This document shows, in pieces, positions 25,131 through 35,439 of a DNA stretch of 64,000 nt. Within the stretch, counting starts at the first letter, position 1, and every line of letters begins with the position of its first letter. The stretch is from Diplocarpon mali. Its lineage: Eukaryota; Ascomycota; Leotiomycetes; Helotiales; Drepanopezizaceae. The stretch covers positions 62,001 through 126,000 of the forward strand of contig JAENRP010000022.1 of the NCBI GenBank assembly GCA_024741835.1, written 5' to 3'. The notes under the pieces were generated by a model. That model ran no database searches. It had not been told where the DNA came from and was given only the letters and a program-made list of their open reading frames with translations. A program made the translations under genes and the position numbers.

Positions 25131-26524
25131 TTACGCAAACCACCTAAACTCAGGTACCGAAGATCCACCTCTCAACAGATGCGTGGGCACATCCCAAATA
25201 TCCAGTTTATGTCCTAGCTTCCTATCCCGCCGTTTACTTTCAAACACCATAGATACTCATAAAGCCCGCGATAAGAGCTCCAGTAGCGCCGAAAGCAGCC
25301 GTCGTAGCCGGATAGTGATATTTTTCGGCGCCGACTCTGGCGTGAAAATGTTGCTGGAGACGAGGCCTATGACGTTCGCCAGTGGCACGCCGACGGATGT
25401 GAGGACCACGCGACGGTCTTCGTGTGGCGTATTGTTGTTGAACCACGTAGAGAGGAGAACGGATGGCGCGGAGGTACCCCGGCATATCATGAAGGTGGCG
25501 AAGTAGGCTATTTTGGTGTAGTGCAGGAAATCGATTGTTGCGTAGATGATCACGCCGCAGAAGGTGAAGATGAATCCTAGGGTGATGAATGGGCCTCGGC
25601 GGTGAATGTAATCGGATCAGAATGCGAGGATCAGCAGCATGATTGCATCAGTGACGTTTGGAGCTACGGTATACAGGTTTGTCTTGACTTTGCTATACCC
25701 CAGACGAGCCACAATGTGAGGCAAGAAGAGCGAGACGGATTGCAGGAGAACTCCCGGAGGAGGTATGGCCACACCTCGAAAGCTGCTGCTGATCTGGAAC
25801 ACGCCAGATACGAGAAGCCTGGAGAACGCGTTCGCGATATTGCGTGCAGCATAGAAGATCGCTAAGCGTCGGGCCAATCCACTGCGTCGGTAGAAAGTAG
25901 TCAAGTATTGGATCACCCAAGGACAAGAATCCGGCTCGGAAATTCCTTGCCATTTGTTGGTGATTGCCTGATTCGTGATTGTAAGGAGCTCGTATACCTA
26001 GGAAGCATCGCAGAGCCATCATACCGCCAAAGGTCTTGGCTGCGACTGATAGGATCGTGAATGAACCATAACAAAACATGAGAATTGGCAGCACGACAGC
26101 CGGGCCACGCTTTTTACCCAGCATTGTCTGCAAGGTTTAGTGCTAGCCGCTCTACACAGGCAGTTGGAGAACCTGCAATAGGAGATGGGAAAAGAAGATA
26201 GGGTACGCAGAAAACGCTTCGTATGGTATGATACCGATTATTCTTGAGATTGAGGTCGTCTCCGAGCCCATCTGTCTTTACGTTTCCATTATTTCCCTGG
26301 TCAAAACATTAAACAGATAGATACATCACGGTCAGGATAGGCAGAAGTCTCTAGTCGAACCTGCGGCATAACACCCTTTCGGCATGATGGTTGACAACAG
26401 CAGCAGTCTCGATGTTGGTCGCAGTTTCAGACGATGGCTCATGATGAACAGGCTCGTCAGCTTTGTAGGTAGTCTTGACATCCTTGCCATCGAGAGACCC
26501 CGAGGCTGTCTACCGGACAGACAT
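25131..26524 (-). pseudogene. Decayed MFS transporter pseudogene (Dal5/Tna1-like anion:cation symporter type)
   Basis: Ordered remnants of one MFS transporter, read on the minus strand. The candidate ATG at 26524 is followed by TAG at codon 5. Then come DGKDVKTTYKADEPVHHEPS, a stop just before RLLPILTVMYL, a frameshift into NVKTDGLGDDLNLKNN, LGKKRGPAVVLPILMFCYGS, FGGMMALRCFLG, YLTTFYRRSGLARRLAIFYA, GVLLQSVSLFLPHIVARLGY and LYTVAPNVTDAIMLLILAF. A TGA follows, then SDYIHRRGPF, WFNNNTPHEDRRVVLTSVGV and SSNIFTPESAPK. Two more frameshifts lead into AFGATGALIAGFMS and KRRDRKLGHKLDIWDVP, ending EFRWFA at 25131. About 120 residues between helices 6 and 7 appear deleted. Similarity to allantoate/nicotinate-type permeases is from remembered family motifs. 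Confidence 0.82.
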
Positions 26525-27518
26525 TCTGGGATGAAGATCGAGGCAGAAGCAGCCAATGCTATTGTAATTCAGAAAAGTGTCCGACAGAAATATGGGGCTA
26601 ACCCAAGATCATCCAAGGCAGTGAGAGCGAGATGTAGAGGAATCGCCACACTCCTTCATATGCATACTCAGCTACACCAAACAGAGAGGAGTGGGGGATA
26701 GGAGGATATGGCGAACACGCAGATGGCCTCCCGCTCTCCGGCCAGAGGTCAGAAGGAAATAGAAGAGGAAACCTCGCAATTGGTGCGTCGCTTTCTTTGA
26801 TTTTTGATGCGATATATGTGAAGACATGGAGTTGGATATAGATATGCCTAGGTACGCAGAGGAGAATGAATCGAGGAGTCGAGGTACCTGAGGTGGGTTC
26901 TCAATACGGACTAGCGCCTTGACCATGAGCCCTGGCAGTGGCCGGCCCTCGACAGGATAAACAAGACCCCTCCTCCCATCACGTGGCAGATCAGGCCATG
27001 GAATACGCCCATGAACCAGTACTTCTCTAGACAACTGCACCGATTTTTCGCAGTGTATCAGGCCTCCAGTGATACCAAGATTAATACATACTGCAGTGGT
27101 AGATGCGCTCACTCCTCCGTATTGAGTGGGCATTGGGGTGGCGGTGGCTACATGCCTTTATCGATAATTGGTCGAGGCTTGATGACGTAGGGGCGCGTGT
27201 GAAGGGGTACCAAGGTGGCAGAGGGAGGTAATCATGGTGTCGACTATTTATAGTCGATGATGGATTCGAAGCTACCACGTCTAAATGGCCATGAATCGAA
27301 AGAAAAGCCACGAGGGCTGTCTAGGTGCATAGCATGGAGAGAGTCTGGTATATGGAATATTGTTCTCTGCTAGCAGGGTGTGAATATGAAGACCGGTTGG
27401 CTCTACTCGTGTTGTAATCTTGTAACCCAGCTACCTAGCTGTAAGGATCCCACCAACCAATCCCCCGGCGCTGCCGAGGCTGGCCTGTTACGTAGGAGGG
27501 TCCTGGTGTCGGCATGCA

Positions 27519-27545
27519 GGTCATATGACCAACGGTCATGTGACC
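27519..27545. promoter_or_regulatory. Two adjacent 12-bp palindromes GGTCATRTGACC
   Basis: GGTCATATGACC at 27519-27530 is a perfect palindrome. GGTCATGTGACC at 27534-27545 differs by one base from the first. The spacing is 3 bp. This looks like a dimer-protein operator, but no factor is known to me for it. It sits about 1 kb upstream of the MFS pseudogene start. Confidence 0.45.
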
Positions 27546-28280
27546 AGACACATGACAGGTGAGGCTTGGCAAATACTGTTTTTACCCGACGCTCTCGAGC
27601 AATAGCTTCGAAAGTAAGCTTTTACACACGACTACAGTACAAGGGTTTGGAAGAAGCTTCACCGGTGCGCACCATCACCTGATGTGATACCGACACCTGG
27701 CAAATCTCCGGTGCTGGAACTGTGTTCGAACACAGGTTGCAGCGAGCCAGCCCGGAGCAACATATACCGCAGTTCGAATATACAAGGATTGGAGATTAAG
27801 GCTTATGTAATCATACCTTGGATATATACTCCTGCAGCTCCAGAGAACTCGACATCTCTACCATTAGAATCTGCCAACCGCAGCGGCTTACGGTTATTCG
27901 TAAACAAGGTGCTCCGTACCAGTGAGTGGCGACACGCAGAAACGTCCGAATAGCGCGCAGGGTCTGGGCAGGAGTGGCGGGTTTTCAGATGACGCACAGC
28001 CGGGAGGCTGGTGTTCCAGTACGACAGGAGATCACGTGTGTATACGAACACGCACGAAGCAGCTTGATAATGTGGAAATGCCGAATAGCCTCACAGCCTT
28101 CCGCTTGTGCATTGGTGAACAGGGCGCAGGGGATCGAGGACAGCCGGCATGGCTGCTGCGTCAGGGCGAAGAAAGGCTACATGCCACTCGCGGCGTGAAT
28201 AGCCTCTGGAGAATGGACCGTTCCGCGGTCCTTGATTGACTCTACGCCGTCAAGATTTGGTTTTTGGCTGGGCTATGCAG

Positions 28281-28437
28281 GTGGCGTTGGCGTTGGCGTT
28301 GACGTTGACATGGGCGTTGGGAGTTGGTGTTGGGAGTTGGTGTTGGAGTTGGTGTTGGAGTTGGCCTTGGAGTTTGGATTTGGCCTTGGATTTGGCCTTG
28401 GAGTTGGCCTTGGAGTTGGCCTTGGAGTTGGAGCTGC
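28281..28437. repeat. GTTGG-rich imperfect minisatellite
   Basis: About 155 bp made of 6- and 12-bp variants of GGCGTT, GGAGTTGGTGTT and GGCCTTGGAGTT. It is open in all three plus frames, as expected for a repeat without stops, so the reading frames over it are not evidence for a gene. Confidence 0.85.
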
Positions 28438-28631
28438 CATGGAGTTGCCTCTGGTGCTGAGATGGCTGTACTATGCTATCCTTACTCTTCTTCTATCCTC
28501 TCTCCTTGATCTTCTCTCCTCTCTCCGTTATCCTGGATGAAAAGACCCCACCCGACCCCATCCAAGCGTGCTACGACGGGAGTGGTCGATGAGATGTGAG
28601 GTCGGACGGAATAATCCCTCGATGCTGTTAC

Positions 28632-28640
28632 TATATATAC
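28632..28640 (+). promoter_or_regulatory. TATA-like element upstream of tyrosine phosphatase
   Basis: TATATATAC about 740 bp upstream of the phosphatase ATG and about 100 bp before a long pyrimidine-rich leader. A plausible core promoter; no transcript evidence. Confidence 0.35.
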
Positions 28641-29372
28641 TCTCCACCTTGTTCTTAACATCAGCATGGTCAGCCTCTGCCAGGTATAGTAGGTCAGGTA
28701 AGCAAGCACAAGCCACATCCTGCTAGCTATTCATCGCCTCCCTTCTTTTTCCACCCTCTCCATCTCTCAACCGCTATTCCCCTCGTTACCATTTTCTCGT
28801 CCCCATTGTGTCCCTTCTCATCCAAAATGCTCGCTTGTAGGGGCTGGTTCACCTTGTCTCGTGCTCGTCAGGGCTTCTCGTCCAGAGGGTGAGGATCTTA
28901 CGTGCCCATCAGCGACCGTCCCCCCCAGCTCAGGACGACAACGTTCCGGCCAGAAGTCGCTCGTGCCCTTTCATCATTCACTGACTGCTATGTAAACTCC
29001 GCCATCCTCCTCCGCCGCTCCCTCCTTCGTCCTTCGAGCTCTACCCTCACCTGCTGCCTTCGTCGCCCGGAGCAAAGCGTCATCGACTAACCTGTACCTT
29101 ACTTATACCAAGCCTTGGGAGCCTCAGGGTTTCCTCCTCGTCTCTCCCCTCCAGCTGCCTTCCCAGACCGCAACCACGTCACCTCTTCATTGCTCCACGA
29201 CCCATTCTTGAGCGCCTCTCCCTTCGACACCACGGATCTCCTCTGCACATACTATCAAACGGTCTGCGGCGCATCACAATGGCTCCTCAGGGACAGTAAT
29301 AATAACGCGGCTTCGCTCCACAAACATCACCCAGTCGATTCTCCCCCGTCAACAAATCGAAAACCGCCCAAC

Positions 29373-32032
29373 ATGGTCGCGAAGACTTCGGCGAGACCAC
29401 TACCACGCGCCTCACATTCTCATTCCAACTCCCAGTCACACCAAGGTTCGTCGAAAACCTCCTCTACGCCCTCGAACGCTCCTCCGAGAGGTGCTGCGTC
29501 AGTCGGACAGGCCTACCCCCCCGGTGCGGCACCCTTTCTACGATCGCCCGGCGTGCCGCATGAAGTCCGCACACCGAGTCCAAACTACTTCGGTCTCGTA
29601 GTTGACCCAGCCAGCGATCCTCGAGACTCGGCCGTTGGCCCCAAGGATAATTGGAGCCCTCCATCGTCCTCCATCCGCTCCTTTGGGGCAGCCACACCTC
29701 AGCATCTCCCCTTGGACGCGAATCCGGAATTCGCTGCGTTCAGGAGGCAGACGGATGGGAGTAATGTCTTCAGTCTCGGGCATGGGAACCTGTCGCATTT
29801 CGCCTCGGCGCCAGGGGCACACTTCGGTTCAAAGCCAGATCGAAGGCCGACAAGATCCGAGTCCCAAGAGAATCCCACTCCCAGGTCGAGACCTCAGCCT
29901 CGCTCTGGCAATCTGGTTTCGATGGACCTCGACGGACGCCCGTCGTCGAATGCCCCTTCATTCTTTGACCTCCCGCGCCAGCACTCGCCGCCTTCAATGA
30001 CCGAGCCAAATGCAGCTGTGGAGCGTAACCTGCCATCCAAGTTGGATGATAGACATCCCCGGCTTTCTCTGCCCCAGAACAAAGCAGACCCACCTTCTCC
30101 ACAGCTGAAGCTCACGCAGAAGGTACAGCATCAACGTGCGGAAACCCTCCCTTCATCTCTGGAAGACGGACCCATGTTCATCTCTCCGGCTCAGCTAAGG
30201 GATATGTTGGAGAATATTCCCCAGCCACAGTTTCTGTTGCTTGATCTGCGAGTCTTCCCCCAGTTTTCTCAGTCTCGAGTCAACGGCGCTCTTAATTTGT
30301 GTATACCTACCACTCTGCTGAAGAGACCATCTTTCAACCTACAGAAGCTGCAGGACACATTCACGGATGTGGGAGAGAAGGCTCGGTTCTCTCAATGGAA
30401 GAGTGCCCAGTACATAGTCGTGTACGATGCATTCTCTTCTGAAAGGAAGGACGCCATATCAGCGATCAACACTCTGAGGAAGTTCTCCAATGAGGGCTGG
30501 GAGGGAAATGCCTATATCGTAAGGGGGGGGTTCGCTGATATTTCCAGAAACTTTCCGGCATTGATTGATAATCGGTCCGGCCAGGAAATGCAGTCGTCCA
30601 AGATCAGTCTTTCCTTGGGGACCTCGGGGCCTGAGGTGGCACCTGTGGCCGGCGGCTGTGTCATGCCAGCCACGAAGAATGCCGCGAATCCATTCTTCAG
30701 TAATATTCGCCAAAATCAAGACTTGATCGGTGGCGTGGGGCAGATGGATGTGAAGATCCCAGAAGAGCTACAAGAAGACTTCCAGTCAATGATTCCCAGA
30801 TGGCTTTCCCAGACTTGCGCGAAAGAGGATCACGGGAAGACGGTTGCGGACAAATTCTTACGATTGGAACTTGCGGAACAATCCAGAATGACGAAAGCGC
30901 TTTCTTCCGGGGTATCGTACGGTACGCCGCGCCTCGGCTCGCACGACGTCCAGATTGCGGGTCTCGAGAAGGGGAGCAAGAATCGGTACAACAACATTTG
31001 GCCATTCGAACATGCTCGTGTCAAGCTTCAGGGCCGTCCCGAAGGGGTTTGCGATTATGTAAACGCCAGTCATATCAAGTCTTCGCGGAGCAACAAGCAA
31101 TACATTGCCTCCCAAGGTCCTCTGCCGGCCACTTTTGAGGTGAATTGATTCTACTTCTACCATCTGCCGCTCTCACTAATGTCCCCTAGGATTTCTGGAC
31201 CGTCATCTGGGACCAAGACGTCCGAGTCATCGTCATGTTGACCGCTGAATCCGAGGGCGGCCAACTCAAATGTCATCCATACTGGTCAGACAGTGAGTAC
31301 GGCTCTTTGAAGCTCAAGGTTTTGTCGGAGAAGAAGGTTTCATTGGAGCATAAGAAACAGCGTGCTCCAAAAGATTCGCGCGACTCTGGCCGACGTAGAG
31401 CATTCACGACCGCCGAACTTGTACCACCTCTCTCGCCTGCTGAAACTCCCTATGTTATCATTCGGAAGCTCGCCTTATCGCATGCCGCTCATCCATTCTC
31501 GCCTATGCGGGAAATTACTCAGGTACACTACTCATCATGGCCAGATTTCGGGGCCCCTGCGAGCCCCGGTCAACTCTTGGGCATAGTCGAACTCAGCAAC
31601 ATGGTCCAGAGGGCCTCGTGGTCGCGGACGGGTTCTCGCCCTGATGATCCAGAACCAGACGAGGCATCGAGGCCGATGCTCGTTCATTGCAGTGCTGGCT
31701 GTGGACGCACCGGGACTTTTTGCACCATCGATACTGTTATCGATATGCTGAAGCGTCAACGAAAAGAGGCGAGGAGCGGTGTTACTCCCATGGAAACTGG
31801 GTCGACTCGTGGCGACGATTACATGGGCTCTAAAGGCGTCAGTCGAGATTGGGTATTCGATGAAGACCTCGATCTTGTAGAGAAGACGGTTGAGGAATTC
31901 AGAGGGCAACGCCTGAGTATGGTACAGAGCCTTAGGCAGTACGTCTTGTGCTACGAAACCGTGTTGGAATGGCTCTCCCAGCAGTATTTCGGCAGTCGCG
32001 CTGGTCGAGATCGGAGCGGAAGTGAAGTTTGA
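29373..32032 (+). CDS. Protein tyrosine phosphatase with rhodanese-like domain (Pyp1/2, Ptp2/3 type)
   Basis: Exons 29373-31139 and 31190-32032 give 869 residues. A Ser/Pro-rich disordered N-terminus (1-260) is followed by a rhodanese/CH2-like domain (about 268-385, FLLLDLRVFPQFSQSRVNGA) and a classical PTP domain (about 538-850). The latter has the KNRYNNIWPFEHARVKL entry, the WPD loop (WPD about 706-708) and the active site HCSAGCGRTG with nucleophile C756 and R762. Fungal PTPs of this layout dephosphorylate stress and osmolarity MAP kinases (family knowledge). The open frame extends upstream to 29115 but only from a TTG, so the first ATG at 29373 is used. The first exon's frame ends just past 31140, so an unspliced call would lose the catalytic cysteine. 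Confidence 0.93.
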
Positions 32033-35000
32033 GTGGATAGTCGAGACTTGCAAGCAGCAACAGCCCAGGTGTCCGAAGGCACGAATAGTGTCCGTGGAGA
32101 ATATCAGCAAAAGAACGGCACAAAAAGAGGGGGGGGTGGGGGGCTCCTCATAACAAACCAGCCTCAGCAAATCGGCATAGCATTCAGCGTTGCATAGCAT
32201 TAGGGGTATCGTAAATCACGAATGGCACGGGTCTCTAGGGTGGGAGATATCTGTGGCCGAATCATGATATTGAATTCTGAACTTGGCGGGTAAGCATAGC
32301 CCACAGCATGGTGTTTGCGGCTGTACGGGTATACAATGCATTGAGACGGTGTTTGGAGTTTGCCTTTCTGTTTTTGCTGTTTTATCCTCTTTTACGGTCT
32401 GGATAAGAAGTTCTGGAGAGCAGACTGTCCACTTGATGAATCGAACGGAAAGGCCGTACGTTATGCGATGGTGTGGTATAGCATGGTACGTGACAGTTGG
32501 AAGGTATGCTGGCTGAAGTTGTAATGCCCCAAGTCAGAGATGAGATGAGATAGGCACTAATGAAGAGACTGCCTATGAAACGACTCCTGCTAGTTTATCA
32601 TCTATTATTTCTCATCACCAGGGTCCCGTGCGGTGAAGCGTGAGTATATAACCCAGTACTACCTTTCCACTTTGAAAGTTCTAGCCTTCTACTGATAATT
32701 AGAACAATGTCACAACGCTAAAATGATCGAAGATGCTATACTATAACCCATGCATTCTAGATCTCCCTTGGGTTCCTTTGGCTTGCTACTTTGTAAACTA
32801 CTAGCCTTGTATCTTGGTGCAAGCTTAGAAAGTCCTTTTTCAACCACTGTTTTTCCCTTTCAATATGCCATATCGGTCCTAACCTACATAGCCTAAGCGA
32901 GAAACCCTCTAGTTGTATCAAGTGTAAGGAGCAACTAGTAAAAAAACCCCGCGCATTAAATTTCCAGCCCAACATACCTACAGCGGGCCTTGTTTTCTTA
33001 GCTAGGACTCTAACCTATATCTTAGTTGATAGTCATTATCTTTGAGTCCTAGGCAAGTACATGTTTGAACAAATGCCTAGAGAAACAGCCTCGCCTTGGG
33101 CTCTCTTGGGATACACCCCCTCTCCTAAGAGCGGCTGCTTATTTGACTATGCCACACGCCTTGGTCTTCGGCAGCGGCTGTTAATCATAACCCTCCGGCT
33201 CGCCTTTGGGTCTCGAGAAAAGAATCGAACTGGGTTCTTCCATCTCTTTCTTTTTCTTGTGTCCTATAACCTGCCTTGTTGCCCTTTATGTCTACTGCCA
33301 AGCCTATCGTTTAAGTGTAGGAACGTGTTTGAGTGGTTCTAGAGCATACAAGCCGAGGCCGCAAGTAGAGGGTGTTTATAAGGGAGGCAGTAAAGGTTTT
33401 TCCTTTCGAAGCTTTTCAAGTCTTGAGCTTTACTCGGATCGGGGTTGGTGAGTCATGACTGATAGGACTTGGCATTAGCTCTGCAGACTCCTTGGGAGGA
33501 ATGTAAAGAATCTGCAGATTCGTAAGAGACATCGCGTGCAGGTGTTGAGTCGTCTCCTTTTCAACCTCTTCAGACTTGTTAAGGTAAGAGCGATCTTTTA
33601 TTCGTTTCACGACGAGTAAGAGTCTTTTTCTGTGTTTTTCGGATATGGAATCGATCTATATTAACCCTGGTACCGAAGCATAAGTCGGTATTCTCTTGTT
33701 GTGATGCCAAGGCTGATTCTTCCAACCCGTGGAGGATATTCGCCGAATTCAAGAGAGCAATAGGTATTTGCCTAGTGTGCTGAATTGCGCACGTGGATAC
33801 AAGAGCACTGTAGTGGACTCCGAGCATAGCCATTCATCAGTATAATCTTCCAAGCAGGTCGTATCAAAACGAACCGAGAATTGAAAAGAACGGAATCAAT
33901 ACGTAAATACAGACAAGGACGTATACTATTCAAGGTCCTACAGCGATCCCAACATCGTTTGTACTGGCGTGAAAACACGATTTGGCTGATCCCTAACATC
34001 CGGTCACAGTAGCACTCGTGTGCGTTCGGTGCTTGGACGCGTGAGCATTCCATTCCCGCATGCCCCTTTCAGCCGGAAAGCGAAAGGGGAGACGGATGAA
34101 GAGCATCCTGCCACTTGGATGATACAGGCGCCCATCTCCTGTGATCTCACGAGACCCGCTGTTCTACTCGCAACGTGCGCTACCCTAACGCCCCAGGGGG
34201 CGGACCGTCAATGACTGGGAGAGGGTTTCGGGTCCTCGCTTTCTGTGGTGTCGGCTTTGTCGAGGGGCCGAGAAGTCGAGAGGGAGAGGACACATAGCGA
34301 GCAGGACTAGGTGTAATGTCCGGCTTCTCGCTTGGGTAATGCTGTAGCAGTGGTGTCGAGACTCCGGTTCCGTTTTAGGGGAGAGGGAGATAGTGGGTAG
34401 GTGGAGAGGGAAGTACGACAATGGTGAGATTGCATGTGTGGTGTGCTGTGCCTCGAGTTTGTAGGGCATTGACCTGGCCGGCGAGGAAAAGTCCACGGCT
34501 GGAAAGGGGGGATGCGAATCCGCGAGAGATCTTTTGGAATCTCGAATTCCGGCTCGTACATCTGCCCCATCGGCGAGATAGCCGCCCCTCACTTTTCCAG
34601 CAGAGGGTCAACGGGGATCTAACAGGTACAAGGAGCCCCGTTCGCAGGAGAAGAGGAATGAATACAGGCCGGCGTAGGTAGAGGTATGAAAACCCTCCGC
34701 AATTCCCGCTAAGCGACCGCAGCTTGTTTACTTGCCCCAGTTACTTCCTGCCCCGCTTTCATCAATCTCTTGAAAGATTCCCACTCCGCGAGGAAACTAC
34801 TGCGAGACACGTACGTAAGTGGCATTCCTGGTTCCTGTATGTATGTTAATCGTATGTCTGCTGGAGATCCTGGAGACGACGCCATTGACGCAAGATAATC
34901 CTCGCTTGGGCGTCACGGGATAGTGCAATTCTTCAAACCACGACTTCCGCTATTCGTGGCAACGGCAATTTCAATTTTTGGTTTTGAGCCGAAATCGCAC

Positions 35001-35439
35001 AGACGTATAGGTTATGTATAAGACACCGAAGAAAATCTGGCTCGGTGGAGGACCTTTTTTGGGGTGGGAAGTCAAGCCAGTCAGTGCTGCCCATTTTACG
35101 AAAGACAACAACGTGTAAGCTTGCCTGACCCCAAGAATTTGCAAACTTCCTCAGCAAGAGAGGATTCCCATCTACCCCAGGAATAACTAGACCCTAAGAT
35201 GTCAGAGGACATGTGCGGCTCCATTGTTGGTACACTTTATACAATTTAGAAGCACCGTCCCCAGTAGCCGTTTTACCAACCGCCTGGAAATCCTGACCCG
35301 TGCCCATAAATAGATTGCCCAGAACGCCGTGCTGTTGCCTCCCAAGCCTATTGACAGTCATCTCAGCCCGCTACCTGCTCATTGCCATCGTCAGCCCGAG
35401 TCCTCAAGACCACATTTCCTGTCTTATGTAAACACTATT
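32033..35439. other. Large gene-poor region between convergent PTP and GID5-like genes
   Basis: 3.4 kb with no supported gene. It holds a G-run near 32130-32146. A segment at about 32700-33620 is rich in CTAG tetranucleotides, with broken short frames, possibly a decayed repeat. A CCCGCTAAGCG motif lies at 34705-34715. Open frames of up to about 135 codons in 34185-34681 have no domain signature. Confidence 0.5.

Larger units (their letters stand above)
26525..29372. other. Long non-coding stretch upstream of tyrosine phosphatase
   Basis: About 2.8 kb without a supported gene. It holds a 150-codon minus-strand open frame (26672-27133) with no recognised domain, paired palindromes (27519-27545), a GTTGG-rich minisatellite (28281-28437) and a TATA-like element (28632-28640). 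A pyrimidine-rich 5' leader of the phosphatase gene starts at about 28740. E-boxes CACGTG lie at 26982 and 28033. Confidence 0.6.

Noticed and set aside
26672..27133. Minus-strand open frame of about 150 codons upstream of the MFS pseudogene
   Set aside because: No family recognised and no neighbouring exon joins it; too weak to call.
29115..29372. N-terminal extension of the tyrosine phosphatase
   Set aside because: The frame opens only at a TTG; the first ATG is 29373.
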